The translations under genes were made by a program, and so were the position numbers. Under the pieces are notes generated by a model, which saw only the letters and a list, made by a program, of their open reading frames with translations, had not been told where the DNA came from and did not search any database. Shown in pieces: positions 23,420-37,600 of a DNA stretch of 64,000 nt. The stretch is from Hofstenia miamia. Its lineage: Eukaryota > Xenacoelomorpha > Acoela. The stretch spans positions 1,301,925 to 1,365,924 of the forward strand of contig SCFE01000081.1 of NCBI GenBank assembly GCA_004352715.1, read 5' to 3'. Each line of letters starts with the position of its first letter. Positions within the stretch are counted from its first letter, which is position 1.

Positions 23420-24230
23420 ATATATATATATAAGCTGCGACAAAAAAATCCCGAAAAAGTTTTTTTAAGACTCGAAACAACTGGTTATTATTTTTTATTC
23501 GATATATTTATTAACCATAGTACAAAGTGTCCCTCTACAAAACATCGATATGTATCATATAATAAAATTGCACTTTGGTAAATAAATCTTTTTATCTTAA
23601 ACTTTGGGTGCAAAATGTTAATCACAACATATATTCATGGCATAAATTTTGAAAGAATGTAGAAGGAAACTTGTAATTTTGAATTTATAATAGTGACACT
23701 TAAATTAATATAATTCAAATTTGGTCATATGCAATGAAGCGGTTAGCAATCTTTTTATTAAGCAACTGCTCACTTTCAATATTATTTTATATCATCTAAT
23801 ACATATTGCAACAATGTCTCATTCTGCATAATATGCATTTTTATTATTAAAAAATTCCGTTAAGGGTACACCAGGGGTTTCCCTGATATTTAGTTTATTG
23901 TTGCAGATTTTTTGTAGTAATTTGATTTATAATTCTAAAATTCATCAATTATCACACGCATCATATTAGTGTGGAAAATTAAAAAGATCTTGGTAACGCC
24001 TTATTTTAACTAATGGCTACATTGATAGATATGTGGATTTTAATGAATTGCAAAATTTTAATGCGTGCAGAATTTAGAATATTACTTTGATTTGAAAACA
24101 AGTGAATATTAATAATCATATCTTGTTTTAAGACTAGATTGTTTTTAAAATCAAAAGGAGAGCTTAACTTTTTCCATTAAATTTTACATAATATATTTCT
24201 ACTATAATAGAATATATATTGTGTGTTTAG
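23420..24230. other. Non-coding stretch upstream of the first recognised myosin exon
   Basis: AT-rich and stop-rich. Because 24231 is a splice acceptor, at least the 3' part is intron. No convincing first exon or promoter was found. Confidence 0.5.
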
Positions 24231-24332
24231 AATACGTTAGTTTGGATTCGTGATGAAATAGAAGTGTGGAGACAAGCATCTATAATAAGCTTGAAGGATG
24301 ATATCTTAACTGTAAATACAGATGAAGGAAAA
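24231..24332 (+). CDS. MYO5: Myosin V exon a (N-terminal SH3-like region)
   Basis: It encodes [18 protein letters not shown] and onward to DEGK, the start of the myosin N-terminal domain (compare the VWIPDPEEVW block of vertebrate MYO5A). Acceptor TTTAG, donor GTATATG, phase 0 at both ends, 34 codons. Confidence 0.85.
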
Positions 24333-27300
24333 GTATATGATTTCATATTTTCATTATATAAATTACCTTTAGGAAGTAAAAATTTCGAATTGCAATGATT
24401 CAACGAATCTACCTCATTTGCGTAATCCTGAAATTCTTATTGGTGAAAATGATTTAACATCTTTGAGTTATCTCCATGAGCCCGCTGGTATAGTTTGATT
24501 GAATATTTATTTTGTTCAACGATGTTATAAAGATGTTAAATGATTTATATTTTAAGTAAGCGCTTTTAAACCAAATGCATTTTGAATTTATATAAGGTAC
24601 CATTTTGAATTTTTCAATATATTAATGATGAATTACAAGTATTTCAAATGAAACAATGTTAGCTATTTATTTTTTCTGACATAAATCTAACATTTATTTT
24701 AATCTTTCAACTAGTTTCTTTTTAAATCTAAGAACTTGGAAGCTCATTAGTCTAAATAGAAAGGTACGTATATATTGCATCGTTTATTTTAATGTAGATT
24801 TATAGTAATTTAATATGAAATATTTTAGTTCTGTATAATTTGAAAGTCAGATTTTGCAACTCGTCTCAGATTTATACATATTGCGGTAATTTTTATTCAG
24901 GTGTTAATAAAATTGATTTGAAATTGATTAGGTATTGTATTGGTAGCAATAAATCCATATCAACAGTTGCCTTTATATAGTTCTGATGTCATTCAGGCCT
25001 ATCATGGCCATGATATATTCACAATGGATCCACATATTTTTGCAGTAGCAGAAGAAGCTTATAAAAGCATGTCACGGTATATCTCTTCATTAAATATTTT
25101 TTTCATTTTACTTGCAGCGAGGAGAAAAATCAGTCTGTTATCATTTCTGGTGAAAGCGGTGCGGGAAAAACAGTATCAGCAAAGTATGTAATGCGGTATT
25201 TGGCGTCGGTTACTAGCGATATTGAGAATTCTGATAAAGAAACTCACATTGAAAACAGAGTGCTGGCTAGCAATCCAATTATGGAGGTTAACATTTTATT
25301 TTCTAAAAGTTTAACATTTATAATACGTAAAATTTGAATTTTCAAGATTTCGTAAACGTATTTCAGAAAATTTATTTTTGGTTTCGGAAACCCATTGACA
25401 ACTTGATGCTCAGAACAATAATGAATGACTTTTTTTAGCCGCTGAAGGCATACAATACTACAAAAAGAATAAAAACAAGTCAAGTTTTACGACAGCGAGG
25501 ACAGTCATATGAGATGAAATAGGAGCAGATGGAAGAGTAGGCAAAGTTGGAGAAGGGCTCAGCAAACAGGAAAGACATCAAAGATTTCTTGAAGGTCGGA
25601 GGCGGGAAAACAATCAATGGATGTTAGAGGCTTGAGAGTCAAGGTGTAATAGCAGCAGTACAAGCACGATTCAAAAACGAGTGAGGGTGCGATGTTTCTT
25701 GGGACGACGAAAGGAGAAAGTGACAACATCATCAGAGCGAGTAGAGTGGGAATTAGAGAACGTAATGAAATCCAAAGGATTAAGATCCAATTTGCGAGTG
25801 AGCAAGCGATTGAACAGAAGGAGATCACAGGCATGGAAGTAGTGACAGCGGGAGAGTAGAGAATTTGAGAAGAGCATCTTTGTATGACAAGGGAGAGATC
25901 CATTTGAAGGCACGCTTCTGGAAACGTTCCATAGAGTGGAACAAGGAACGAGAAGGCCATCAACAGGAAGAAGCATAGAGAAGAATGGCGCGGGAATGGA
26001 CTTGGAGAGTTTCACATCAGCCGTAGATTTAAGGGAACATTGCGGAAGAGGGCAAAGAGTGAGGAATTAGCTTTGCGGAAGCGAAAGTTCACATAACCAG
26101 ACCAATTCAAGTTAGCAGCAAGTTGAACTCCAAGATGAGTATGATGAGGAGAAAAGTTCACAGGAAGATGAAGATCAGAAGGGGGAGATACAGAAAAGAA
26201 AATACCACATGTCTTGATTGGACAAAAATCAAGATGGTAAACGGAAGACCAATTGGCCAAAAGTTCAAGATCAGAGGTAATATTGGAGGCAAAAGAACTA
26301 CCAAACTTGAAAATCGTAGTGTCATCAACGTACAGTAGACAGGATGAGTTGAGGACAGATTGAGGGAGGTCGTTGATAGCAATGAGGAAGAAGAGAACAG
26401 CAAACACAGAACCTTGAGGAGCACCACTAGACACAGGAGCAGAAGAGGAAATAGCCGAGTTGATTTTAACACACTGACGACGATTGGAGAGGTAAGGCTG
26501 GAAGAGTTCGATGAAATCAGCATCAAAGCCAAATAAACGTAGTTTGTTAAGAAAAATAGAATGTGTGATTGACAGCCGAAATAGCTATAGGACGATAAGA
26601 AGTGACTTGAGAGGAGGGAAGATGATTGGATTTTAGCAGTGGAGAGATCCAAGATGTTTTCCAGCAAGGCGGAAAACGCTTAGAGGAGCAAATGTAGGAG
26701 AAAAGATGCTTTAAATATGGAAAGAGTTGAGGAAGTTTCGTGAATGACAAAGGATGGGACGCCGTTAGAATAGCAGGGACCTGACAACTTACAGGACTTG
26801 GGCATGAGGGAAATATCATATGCGTTGAAGACGATGTCACATAGGCGAATCAGTGGGGAAGTGGCAGGAGGACATGGACAGAGAGAGACAGGATCCGAGA
26901 AATTCGAGGCGAAATAGGCATTGAAAAGATCAGCCTTCTTCAGCCTTCAGAAAGATGGTTCCAATTTAAGCTGGTGAGATCAGGTTTGGAATGCAATCCA
27001 GATGAGAAGCTGGACAGCAGAGAGATTTTGTCGAGTTCCATGAAGTTGACGACGTCTTCTGTGAGAGAAGAGAGCTTCGAAGAATCAGAAGGACCGTAAC
27101 GGCGTTTGAAAGATTCAAGTTTATTCAAAGAGTGTACAGTAAGGGATGAAAATTATAAAGGGAGAGAAATACGCTTTTTCCGACGATGAGGAACAAAGGA
27201 TGAAATAACTTGGTGAAGGAAGGTTTACCAGTCATCAACAGAGAAAGAGTCATTAAAAATGGGGAATGAGGAGAGAGCAGCATTAAGAGATACAAAGTCA

Positions 27301-30300
27301 CTGTTAGATCGAGCATATTGAGGAGCAGCAGGATAAGCAGATGGGGTAATAAAATTGACAGACATGTTGAAACGAACAAATGAGTGATCAGACAGATTAA
27401 CCGGGACAGGAACTACAGAGGTGTCAAAAATACGATCAGGGTGAGAGCACAAAACCAAGTCAAGGAGAGAGGAGCAGGAAGTAGGAGAAAATACATGTTT
27501 TTCAAGAAAGTAGGAAGCGAAAAGATCCAGAACAGCGGATTCATAGGCGTCATTGGAGTCAAGTGCATTCCAACAAACATTAGGAAGGTTGAAGTCACCA
27601 CAGATGAGGATATGGGGAGGAGTGGGAAATCCAAGTTGACGAGTAAGAGTAATGACTGATCATGAAGGTACTCAAGCATGGATGAATCAGCAAGGGTTAT
27701 ACGAAAACTGTAAAACAAGCTTGTATTATCATGTGAATACTCCAATAAATTCAAATATGCAGCAAAATGTTGTAGTCGTGCTCCATTATTTAAGATTTCC
27801 GGGTGTAAAACAATTTAGAAGAATGAGAGAGCTATGGCACGCAATGTCTCGCAATCTCAATGTATAAATTCTTGGTCATTTTTGGATTCTAGATCGAGAA
27901 AGGTCAAGATTGAGTTGATAGAAACATAGTCCAAGTTTTAGAAATTGGAATGCTTAGTTTCCGGCAGTTGCTGCGGTGCTAGCGTTAAGATAAAGTACCG
28001 GTCTCAAACAAATTTAATCACGTAGCTCTGAAACAAACATTACCCACTGCATATGACACTATAATGAACGTGACACGAAAATCATTCGAAGTATAAGTTG
28101 GTCATCGGCCACGTTGATTATATCGTCAAAATAGATTGATTTCATGCTTCTAAATTTCAATTGTTTCTTGTGTATACTCGGATAGTTTCTCAACGTATTT
28201 GCGATAAAGATATTTATTTTTGTCAGGATTTATATCTAGATTCAATTAGATTTAAGATAGTTACGTATAGTAACAGCGACAATATATATCAAATAGATTT
28301 TTCAATACAGGCTATAATTAGAAGTCCTTATTTGCTCCCAATTGAATCATTCATTTGTCTTTATTGAAAATTAAAATTTCGAAAACATAGGTTTAAAACT
28401 CTGAAAAAAATCTGAATCTTCTCAATGTCACTTTAAAGGATGTAGCTAGAAATTCGCATTTATTAATATGAAGAAATTTACATTTTTTCTACCCTTGTTT
28501 GCCTTACATTACTTGTACTCCCATAGTGTGAGACATTTGTGTTTACAATTATTCATGTGCTATGTTGGGATTTAGATATTTAATGCATTCAAAGCAGGAT
28601 TTGCATATTATTCAACCGTAATTATAGCCTCTTAGACATGAAAATATTGTTCAAATTTCCTTTCGTTATTTTTCAAATTGTATCTTTTTTCGGATTTTGC
28701 ATGTATGCTAAATCTAACATGTTTTCTAAGTAATCAAACAAAGAACATGGCGGACATCATTTGAGTTACATGTCCAATATATTATGTTTTTTTATTGATT
28801 CTAACATTTCATTTCTAGGCGATTGGTAATGCTAAAACCACCCGAAATGATAATAGCAGTAGATTTGGAAAGTACATTGAAATCCTCTTTAATCAACGTC
28901 TGCATATTTTCGGAGCACATATGCGAACGTATTTGCTTGAGAAGTCTCGGGTTTCTTTTCAATCAGTTGGTGAAAGAAACTATCACATATTCTATCAACT
29001 TTGCGCATCTGCAGATAATCCTGAATATAGTGAACTTCATTTAGGTATATATTTTACCTCAGCAATTACTGAATTAAAAACAAATATCGTTTTAATGTTT
29101 GATTCCGCTTCCGTTTTTTCAAAAAACATTTTAAGTTACCAGTGCAGATGTACTGTGACTCGCTTTTACTAGTTATTTGTATAACTTCAGATATTCCGAA
29201 GAGTTTGGCTCCAATAGGCATAATCCATTTCCTTACATTGATTGACATTTTAAAAGGAAATATCCCCTGTTTTTGAATTGTGTTATAAATCACCTTGTTA
29301 ATGTGCTTCATCATGGAAGGTTGGTTATTATCTGCTACGCATTTTAGACATTTGAGTTCTATTTTTCAATTTTAAATTTACTGATTATTTTTCAATTTTA
29401 AATTTACTGATTCCATGCATGTTGGATCAGTTTGAAACTATGTTTAGTAATCGTTGACTGATTAAGTCCTCCACATTTTTAAATGTGGGAATAAATAAAT
29501 ATTTTTAAAATATGTGATGTGCAATTGGTAATGATTCTAGATCTTACTCATCATCTATATTTACGTGTTTCAATGCTCAGACTTTATATTTAATATCTAT
29601 TTTTCATATAGCATGAATGTGTAAACATAAATTTCTTATTGATAATATATTTTAGTATTTTCAGTACAACCTGTAATAGGTATTGGTATTATTGATGGGA
29701 CAACTGACAGTTCAGTAAAGAACACACTTACTACTTTGCGCACAATTGTTGGGTTAATTATAAAGTTCACAACAATTGTATTTCGCGTACACGCTTATAA
29801 CACTGTACTCAAGTTTTTGGTTGGATTATATTTATTGTGATTTTCATAAATTAAACATACCACTAAAATACACTACAACCAATACAATGAAGAAGTCTGC
29901 AGAAAAAAGTCCTAGTCTTGATAACACCTTGGGTAATGTTAATCAGTTATGTTAATAATAATGAAAAGTTCACAATAAAATTGCAATGGCGTACGCATTT
30001 ACAAATTTTTGATTGTGTTTAGGCGCAGGGCTATACTCCTAATTAATTAACAAAGAGACTTTAAATCCCTCTAAATTTGAGCACTGCTGCATTTTTATGT
30101 TATATTTTGAATAAATTTAATTTCTTAACAAATAAAATCCAACATCTGACAACGAGATATAAACCTAACCCAAACTGGGTCCCCAATCGAATTTAACAAG
30201 GTGGGCACGAGTACACCCTTTTTGTGCGCCTCATTAACTCAAAAAAGGTTGCGCGCCAAATTATAAGTGTGTACGTTACCATACGTAATAAATTTCGGTC

Positions 30301-30998
30301 CAAATGATATTTAGAATTAGAAATATTTTCATTTTCCTAAAATAATGCTATGGATTTTTCGTCGAGTTTATCAGTGAATATGACATTCATAATCTAACTG
30401 TAGTTTGGTGATTTAGACCATCAAGACAAATTCACATACACTAGTCTCGGTAATTGTCCATACGTTGACAATGTCGACGACGCCGAGGAATTGGAAAACA
30501 CAAGAGAAGCTTTATCTATATTAGGTAAATTTTTTTTGGAATTAGATGCTAATGTTTTCTAGGAATTGGTGATAGAACACAAATGGTAATGTTTCGAATT
30601 CTTTCAGCAATTCTGCATCTAGGAAATGTCAATTTTGTAAATGATGAAAACGACCATTGTAAAATATCTGTAAGCATTTCTTGATCATTGTAAAAGGTAT
30701 ACATTTTGAAATTGATTTAATGTAAAACTTTATAAATAATGACTGTTTTCTATTGTTTTTAACAAAAGAAGTAAATATGAATTGGATCGGGTTTATGATC
30801 TTAGTTCAGTGTGACATTCAATTGATTTATTACACGGTTATTAATTCTAGCATTATATCACCCTAACACCTCAGGTTTCCCCCATATTTTTGCTTTCAAC
30901 TTCTTTGAAATGCTAGCTTTCAATATTTGAAAGTCTATCGGTCTTCTTCCCCTCGTTTCTGTAGTGTTCTCTGTATTTAGTTGACTTATGTATGCATT

Positions 30999-31043
<45 letters not shown>

Positions 31044-34000
31044 AGATTAACATTGACATTAAATATATGTAGAATAATTTCAAGTTGTTTTGTCAATATT
31101 TAGAAATTTACGAAAGTTTAGAAAAAGTCTAAAAGAAAATCTTTTAGCTAATCAGTACAAATTTGGAACATCATAACAATTTAATGAATGGCGAAATATA
31201 TAAGAAAAATATTTGATTTATAAATATTCATTTTATCTGATGTGTTGGCATGTATTTGTTATGTTTGTATGTATATTCCATGCTTTATACATTATATTTA
31301 TTGTTACAGTAGCTTTATTTGCAATTTTTGGCATGAGCTTCAATTTTGTAAAAAATTGTATATTTTTATAAATTTATGCTTTGTACAAAATCATTCAAAA
31401 GTTTGTAGGTAATCAAAACTATTGAAGAAAATAATATATTTTATTGTCTCTACATCCACTAGGCAAAATAATTTAATTAAAATTTTCTAATATTGTAAGA
31501 TGTGTGTATCAGATATTATTTGAATTTGCTTAGGATAGTGGTAATAATTTGAAAACCGCCTCAACACTTTTGGGATCAGATTTTGAGCAAATGGCTCTTT
31601 GGCTGTGCTTCAGGAAAATTCAAACAATGAACGAAATAATGACTAAGCCACTCACCAGCACCGAGGTATGCTACTTTTTTATTCATCAGTCCATGCATTA
31701 AAACATGTTTAGATGAAATTATGATAAATTATAAACAACTGCCTTAAAAATATTCCAATTTTGTAAAAATTGAAATTCGTTATTAATTTTAAAGCCGTTA
31801 ATGTTGATTTAATTTAGTTATCCATTAAGACAGTTGTTGTGTTTGTCAGTTAAATTGGTTGAAATATTTTTGAATGTATGTTATCCATTAAATGCATTTC
31901 AGTTTTGCTCAATGGATTCAATTGAATTACCTTGTCAATTGTTGGTTAATTTCCATACAAGTTCATTCTAATATATTTCAAGTGAACTTTTCGTTTGAAT
32001 GAATTAAGTTTTTCAGTCACTAGTTTTCAAAACTTTTAACCGAATTCCTTTTAATACAAAATTGATTTCACCTCTAAAACCAACATACTTGTGGATATTT
32101 ATAGTGAATAGTGATATGTAAATTTTTAAATAATTTCCTATAAAATTATAGATATTTAATGTTTGATATTTTATCGTAATCCAGTTATTGAGTATTTTTC
32201 AGTAAATTTTAGTATGTCAATTTTTAGCATATATTTTTTATCTAAGGTATGCTCTTAAAATCTATTGAGGTTAAACCTAAAGGTTATTGCTTTTCACATA
32301 GTTCGCAAAATTATTACAAATGGGCTTCAGATTTCCATAACATTTACTCGTGAGTAATGTGATGGTTAAATTTCTTAGATTAACATCGTAAATAGTGATT
32401 GTTGATTGATAAGAAAATAATATTTTAATTTAAAATTTATGATTGAATTGCGCAGTTGTGTTTGCGTCATTGGGTATTTAGTTAAGGGGCGGAATTTTAA
32501 TTTATCTCCAAACCGCTACAGAGTTTTATTTTATTATGTGAGTTTACTATTGAATTTAAAATGAAACTAATCTTCGTTTTTATAAGCACATTCAAAATTT
32601 TGCAATAAAGATTTTTGTTTGCAGGCGTAGAGTTTGCGATGCTAGTTAATTTACATTTTTGTAAATACTAAATAAGGTTTTGAAAAAGGGTAGCATATAG
32701 AGCCCGGATTTTGCTTAGGATTCGTTTAACCCATTAAATACCAGTGATTTTTTAACATATCGCCAATTTAAAAATTCATATTTTATTAAAAACAGACAAT
32801 ATAACCTGTGTAAATTATCCATTTGAATATTTAGACATAAATTTATCCATAAATTTCTGAAAATCCGAATAAGTTTTTCCCAGTTTCTTTTTTGGTATGA
32901 AAAAACCTTGTTATTGCTCTCTATGCCCACCAATTAAATTATTTTCAATAAATAATTTAAAAAAATTGCCACTTAATGGGTTTAAATACCAAATCACTAT
33001 TTAAAAGTAAATTTCGATTTTTGTAAAGAGCTTATTAATTTACCCAGTGTGACAGGTTTATTAAACTCTAAGATTGCTATCAAAAACTAACGGCTTTTTA
33101 ATAATATATTGATTGTTCCAGACAACTTTGCTTTTAGCAAAACTTCTGAACATGAAGTTGTCATTTCTTATTTGATTGGAACTAGGACAAGATTAATAAA
33201 CTTATCATAACATAATAAACTTGGCAATTGTAATTGCATTTTTATCATAATTAGATATAACTATTAGCATTTTGAAGCCCGAGGTTACATTATTCACAAC
33301 TTATTTCGTGGACTTGTCTCAACCAGTTTGAAAGTTCTAATCAAAACTGTCACCGTGAACAAGTAAAATTCCAAGGATATAATTTTGGAAAGAATTTACA
33401 TTTTTGAGAATTTATTATCTAGACGAGTGCATCGTTTGCAGAAGGAAAATACCAAAGGTATATTAAATTAGAGGCCTGCTGCCACCCTAAGTGCTAATGG
33501 AGAGAGTTTTCTTTATTTTAAGCTACATTTTATCGTCTTAATGTCTGTATTGCATTTGCGCATTTATAATATAATTTGTTAATTTCATGTAAAATGACTA
33601 TAATGACAATTAAATGATTTGTATCTTTATTTTATCTAGCACAATAGAGATGCATTTATTTGTGAATCTCCGCATGTTATATGGTGATTGGAATATACTT
33701 ACTATCCGAGAAAGATTTTTGCTCATTTAACAAAAATAGCATGATTTCTTTCATGATTTATGGCGCAATTTGCTGCAAGATTGCTGCAATAAAATCCAGG
33801 CCCAGAGTATAAATAATATCAGCGTTATGTTGAAACTGTTTGTTTGCATTTCAATTTAATGTTTTTGTGACGTTATTCAAAACTAGGTTGTTAACTACAA
33901 TGATCAAGTGTGGAAAAATTCAGAATTTTGCACTAAAATTTTTAAATTGATGATTTTCTCTCAATGCTTCTCCAAATGACAACTATCCGCTTTCAACTCA

Positions 34001-34583
34001 ATCCAATAAGCTTAACATCAAAATTAATTTATGCAATTCCACTTTAAGTGAATACTTGATGAGCACAATCACTACAATTTGAAATTTCCTTATTTGATAT
34101 TGCGTGAAGCCTTCTATAATCAAAGCATTTTTTATGAATTACAATGAAATATAATGTATAAGACAAAGAACGTGTTGAATTCTAGGAGTTAGTAATCATA
34201 GAAATTCTATAATATCTAATATTGAGCATTCGTTGGAGCTAAGCGACCACACACACTCACACACATCTTCGTGAAAATCTATGAAGTAATTTTATTTATT
34301 TCTGTCTGTTTAGTCACGCAATATAAGAGATGCGCTTTGTAAACACATCTATGCCAACTTATTCAACTGGATTGTCGAGCAAATAAATAAAGTGCTCTCA
34401 CCATCTGGCAAATCCACAGTGTTCATAGGCGTTCTCGATATTTATGGGTGCATTTTAACTTTGACATTTACATATTTTAAAACAGTTTTATCATTTAATT
34501 TTTATAAGTGTGAAACTTTAATCAATGTCAATTGCTATTTATAATTTATATTAGTTGTCTGAAAATCATTATATTTTCTATTT

Positions 34584-34651
<68 letters not shown>

Positions 34652-37600
34652 AAGTTATCACAATAGTTTTTGAATTTGAGTTCAATTTCTGTTTCATTTA
34701 GGATAGGACCTGGATTTGTTTCTATGCCACCGAAAGCATTAACTTTAAAAGAAAAAAAAAGTTGTTTATGAATCAAAGTACTGAATTTGGTAGTACACAT
34801 GTAGTAATTGAGATGTGAGTGTTTTCTGTGTTGTGTTTGGATGTAAAAATGTATTTAGTTTATAGTTACATTTTGTAAAGAAAAATATATAACTAAAGAA
34901 TACATAAGAAATGTTACCATTTTGAATGATTTAGTCATTCTTGGGATGAAGAGATGGGGTTGGCAGAAGGCATCGACGTGAAGAGGAGTTTGTGACTTTT
35001 GCATAAGAAATATGAGGAGTACGGAATGATGAGAGAGTGATTTGGCTAGGAATGAGGAATTTCATAAGATATGAGTCATTTGATTGAGTCCATTACCAGA
35101 TAGATGTATCCCATCACAGGGTTGGAGACTACAATTGATGGTTCTTCGTGATAACATGAAATTTTTGAAGACAGGAATGACTTGGTTGAATTTATCAATG
35201 ACGTGATTTCGTTGNNNNNNNNNNNNNNNNNNNNNNNNNNNNNNNNNNNNNNNNNNNNNNNNNNNNNNNNNNNNNNNNNNNNNNNNNNNNNNNNNNNNNN
35301 NNNNNNNNNNNNNNNNNNNNNNNNNNNNNNNNNNNNNNNNNNNNNNNNNNNNNNNNNNNNNNNNNNNNNNNNNNNNNNNNNNNNNNNNNNNNNNNNNNNN
35401 NNNNNNNNNNNNNNNNNNNNNNNNNNNNNNNNNNNNNNNNNNNNNNNNNNNNNNNNNNNNNNNNNNNNNNNNNNNNNNNNNNNNNNNNNNNNNNNNNNNN
35501 NNNNNNNNNNNNNNNNNNNNNNNNNNNNNNNNNNNNNNNNNNNNNNNNNNNNNNNNNNNNNNNNNNNNNNNNNNNNNNNNNNNNNNNNNNNNNNNNNNNN
35601 NNNNNNNNNNNNNNNNNNNNNNNNNNNNNNNNNNNNNNNNNNNNNNNNNNNNNNNNNNNNNNNNNNNNNNNNNNNNNNNNNNNNNNNNNNNNNNNNNNNN
35701 NNNNNNNNNNNNNNNNNNNNNNNNNNNNNNNNNNNNNNNNNNNNNNNNNNNNNNNNNNNNNNNNNNNNNNNNNNNNNNNNNNNNNNNNNNNNNNNNNNNN
35801 NNNNNNNNNNNNNNNNNNNNNNNNNNNNNNNNNNNNNNNNNNNNNNNNNNNNNNNNNNNNNNNNNNNNNNNNNNNNNNNNNNNNNNNNNNNNNNNNNNNN
35901 NNNNNNNNNNNNNNNNNNNNNNNNNNNNNNNNNNNNNNNNNNNNNNNNNNNNNNNNNNNNNNNNNNNNNNNNNNNNNNNNNNNNNNNNNNNNNNNNNNNN
36001 NNNNNNNNNNNNNNNNNNNNNNNNNNNNNNNNNNNNNNNNNNNNNNNNNNNNNNNNNNNNNNNNNNNNNNNNNNNNNNNNNNNNNNNNNNNNNNNNNNNN
36101 NNNNNNNNNNNNNNNNNNNNNNNNNNNNNNNNNNNNNNNNNNNNNNNNNNNNNNNNNNNNNNNNNNNNNNNNNNNNNNNNNNNNNNNNNNNNNNNNNNNN
36201 NNNNNNNNNNNNNNATATATATATATATATATATATGTGTCAAATTTATTCATAGTCTGATTTTTCTATAAATTGTTTCCATATCAAATAAATAAAATAC
36301 TTAGTCAATCAGTACTATTAGGAGAAAAGTTTTTAGTAATTTGTCTATATTTTGCTAAGTGATTTTTCAAGCATTATAAAATAAAAACTTTTTGTTTTTA
36401 GATTTGAAACATTTGAAGTCAACAGTTTTGAACAGTTCTGCATTAATTATGCCAATGAAAAACTACAACAGCAGTTTTGTTTGGTACGTAAAAAATTTCC
36501 AGATTCTCAATTTTTACTCTATTATTATTTATTTTTACTCCCATCTCCAAACTTAATAATATTAATTAATGCTACTCAAATCAGAGGTGCCAATTATGTT
36601 ATGGTGGCATACCAACCATTGGGTAGAGATGAGCGCGGTACAGGTTTTGTAAAAATATTTCCACCGCAGAGAAAAAATCCTTCGCCGCTACCATCGCAAT
36701 GTCCGTTTTTTTACCGCAAACGACCGCAATAAATGAAATTTTACTACGGCATACCGCAACAATTGTGATTTTTATCTTCGTAAGAAAAGATATATATTTC
36801 CGAATAGTTTGTAAAGGTTACGGAACATTCGTAGAAAATTTTAAAGACAATTTCTAGATTTTTTGTCATTTCGTTCAATTTTTTAGGGTAGTATCACATT
36901 TTCCATAAAATATGTAAAAAAAATTAATATTTATATGCGAAACAGTTTTTTGAGAAATACTTAGTACTTTGAAATCTTAAACAAAACATGTTATTTTTAT
37001 AATTTTTATGCCACCGCAAGTTGTTTAAATTGTACCGCTAACCACCGCAATTGTGTATTACCACACCTCACTCATCTCTACCATTAGGTACCGTATTGTG
37101 GTTACCCTAATAATATGGTAGAAAAAAATATGGCAATTATAGATGGAAAGCTGCAAAATATTGCCATAATGGGAATCCATAGATATATTTTTTCATAGAC
37201 CGAATTTATACTGGCTTTCATGAAAATTATTAACTTTATATCATATATTATATAATATATCTATAATTGAATGGTTAAATACTTATTTTACAAAATCACA
37301 ACATTCGGATAAGATAACATTCAAAAGTGTAGCAAAACTGTAGCAGCTTCACTAGATTGTAAATAAACACTAAAGATATAATTTTTATCACATTTGTAAA
37401 AATAGATTCATTTTCAATGTTTGACAAGCGTGTTGTATTGGCAAACAAGCACAAATATAATTGGTTTATTTTGAATTTTGTTTCCGAATGTTTCAAAGTA
37501 TTTCTGTTGCCTAAATCTTGAGATATCAGTACAATTTACAGAAATTGTCGTCTTTTAATTAAAGGTTGCAATTTGGTATTTATTTTTCTAAATATTAGAA

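Noticed and set aside
24715-24770. Open stretch [16 protein letters not shown] with splice-like flanks, first taken for a myosin exon.
   Set aside because: The splice phases do not fit, and the true VLYNLKVRF...YTYCG exon is at 24829-24885.
26123-26338. Basic plus-strand frame ([20 protein letters not shown]...).
   Set aside because: Shadow of the minus-strand reverse transcriptase.
35062-36255. Several 350-390-codon frames on both strands.
   Set aside because: They consist of the 1000-N gap. Only the short tail at 35062-35214 has real content.
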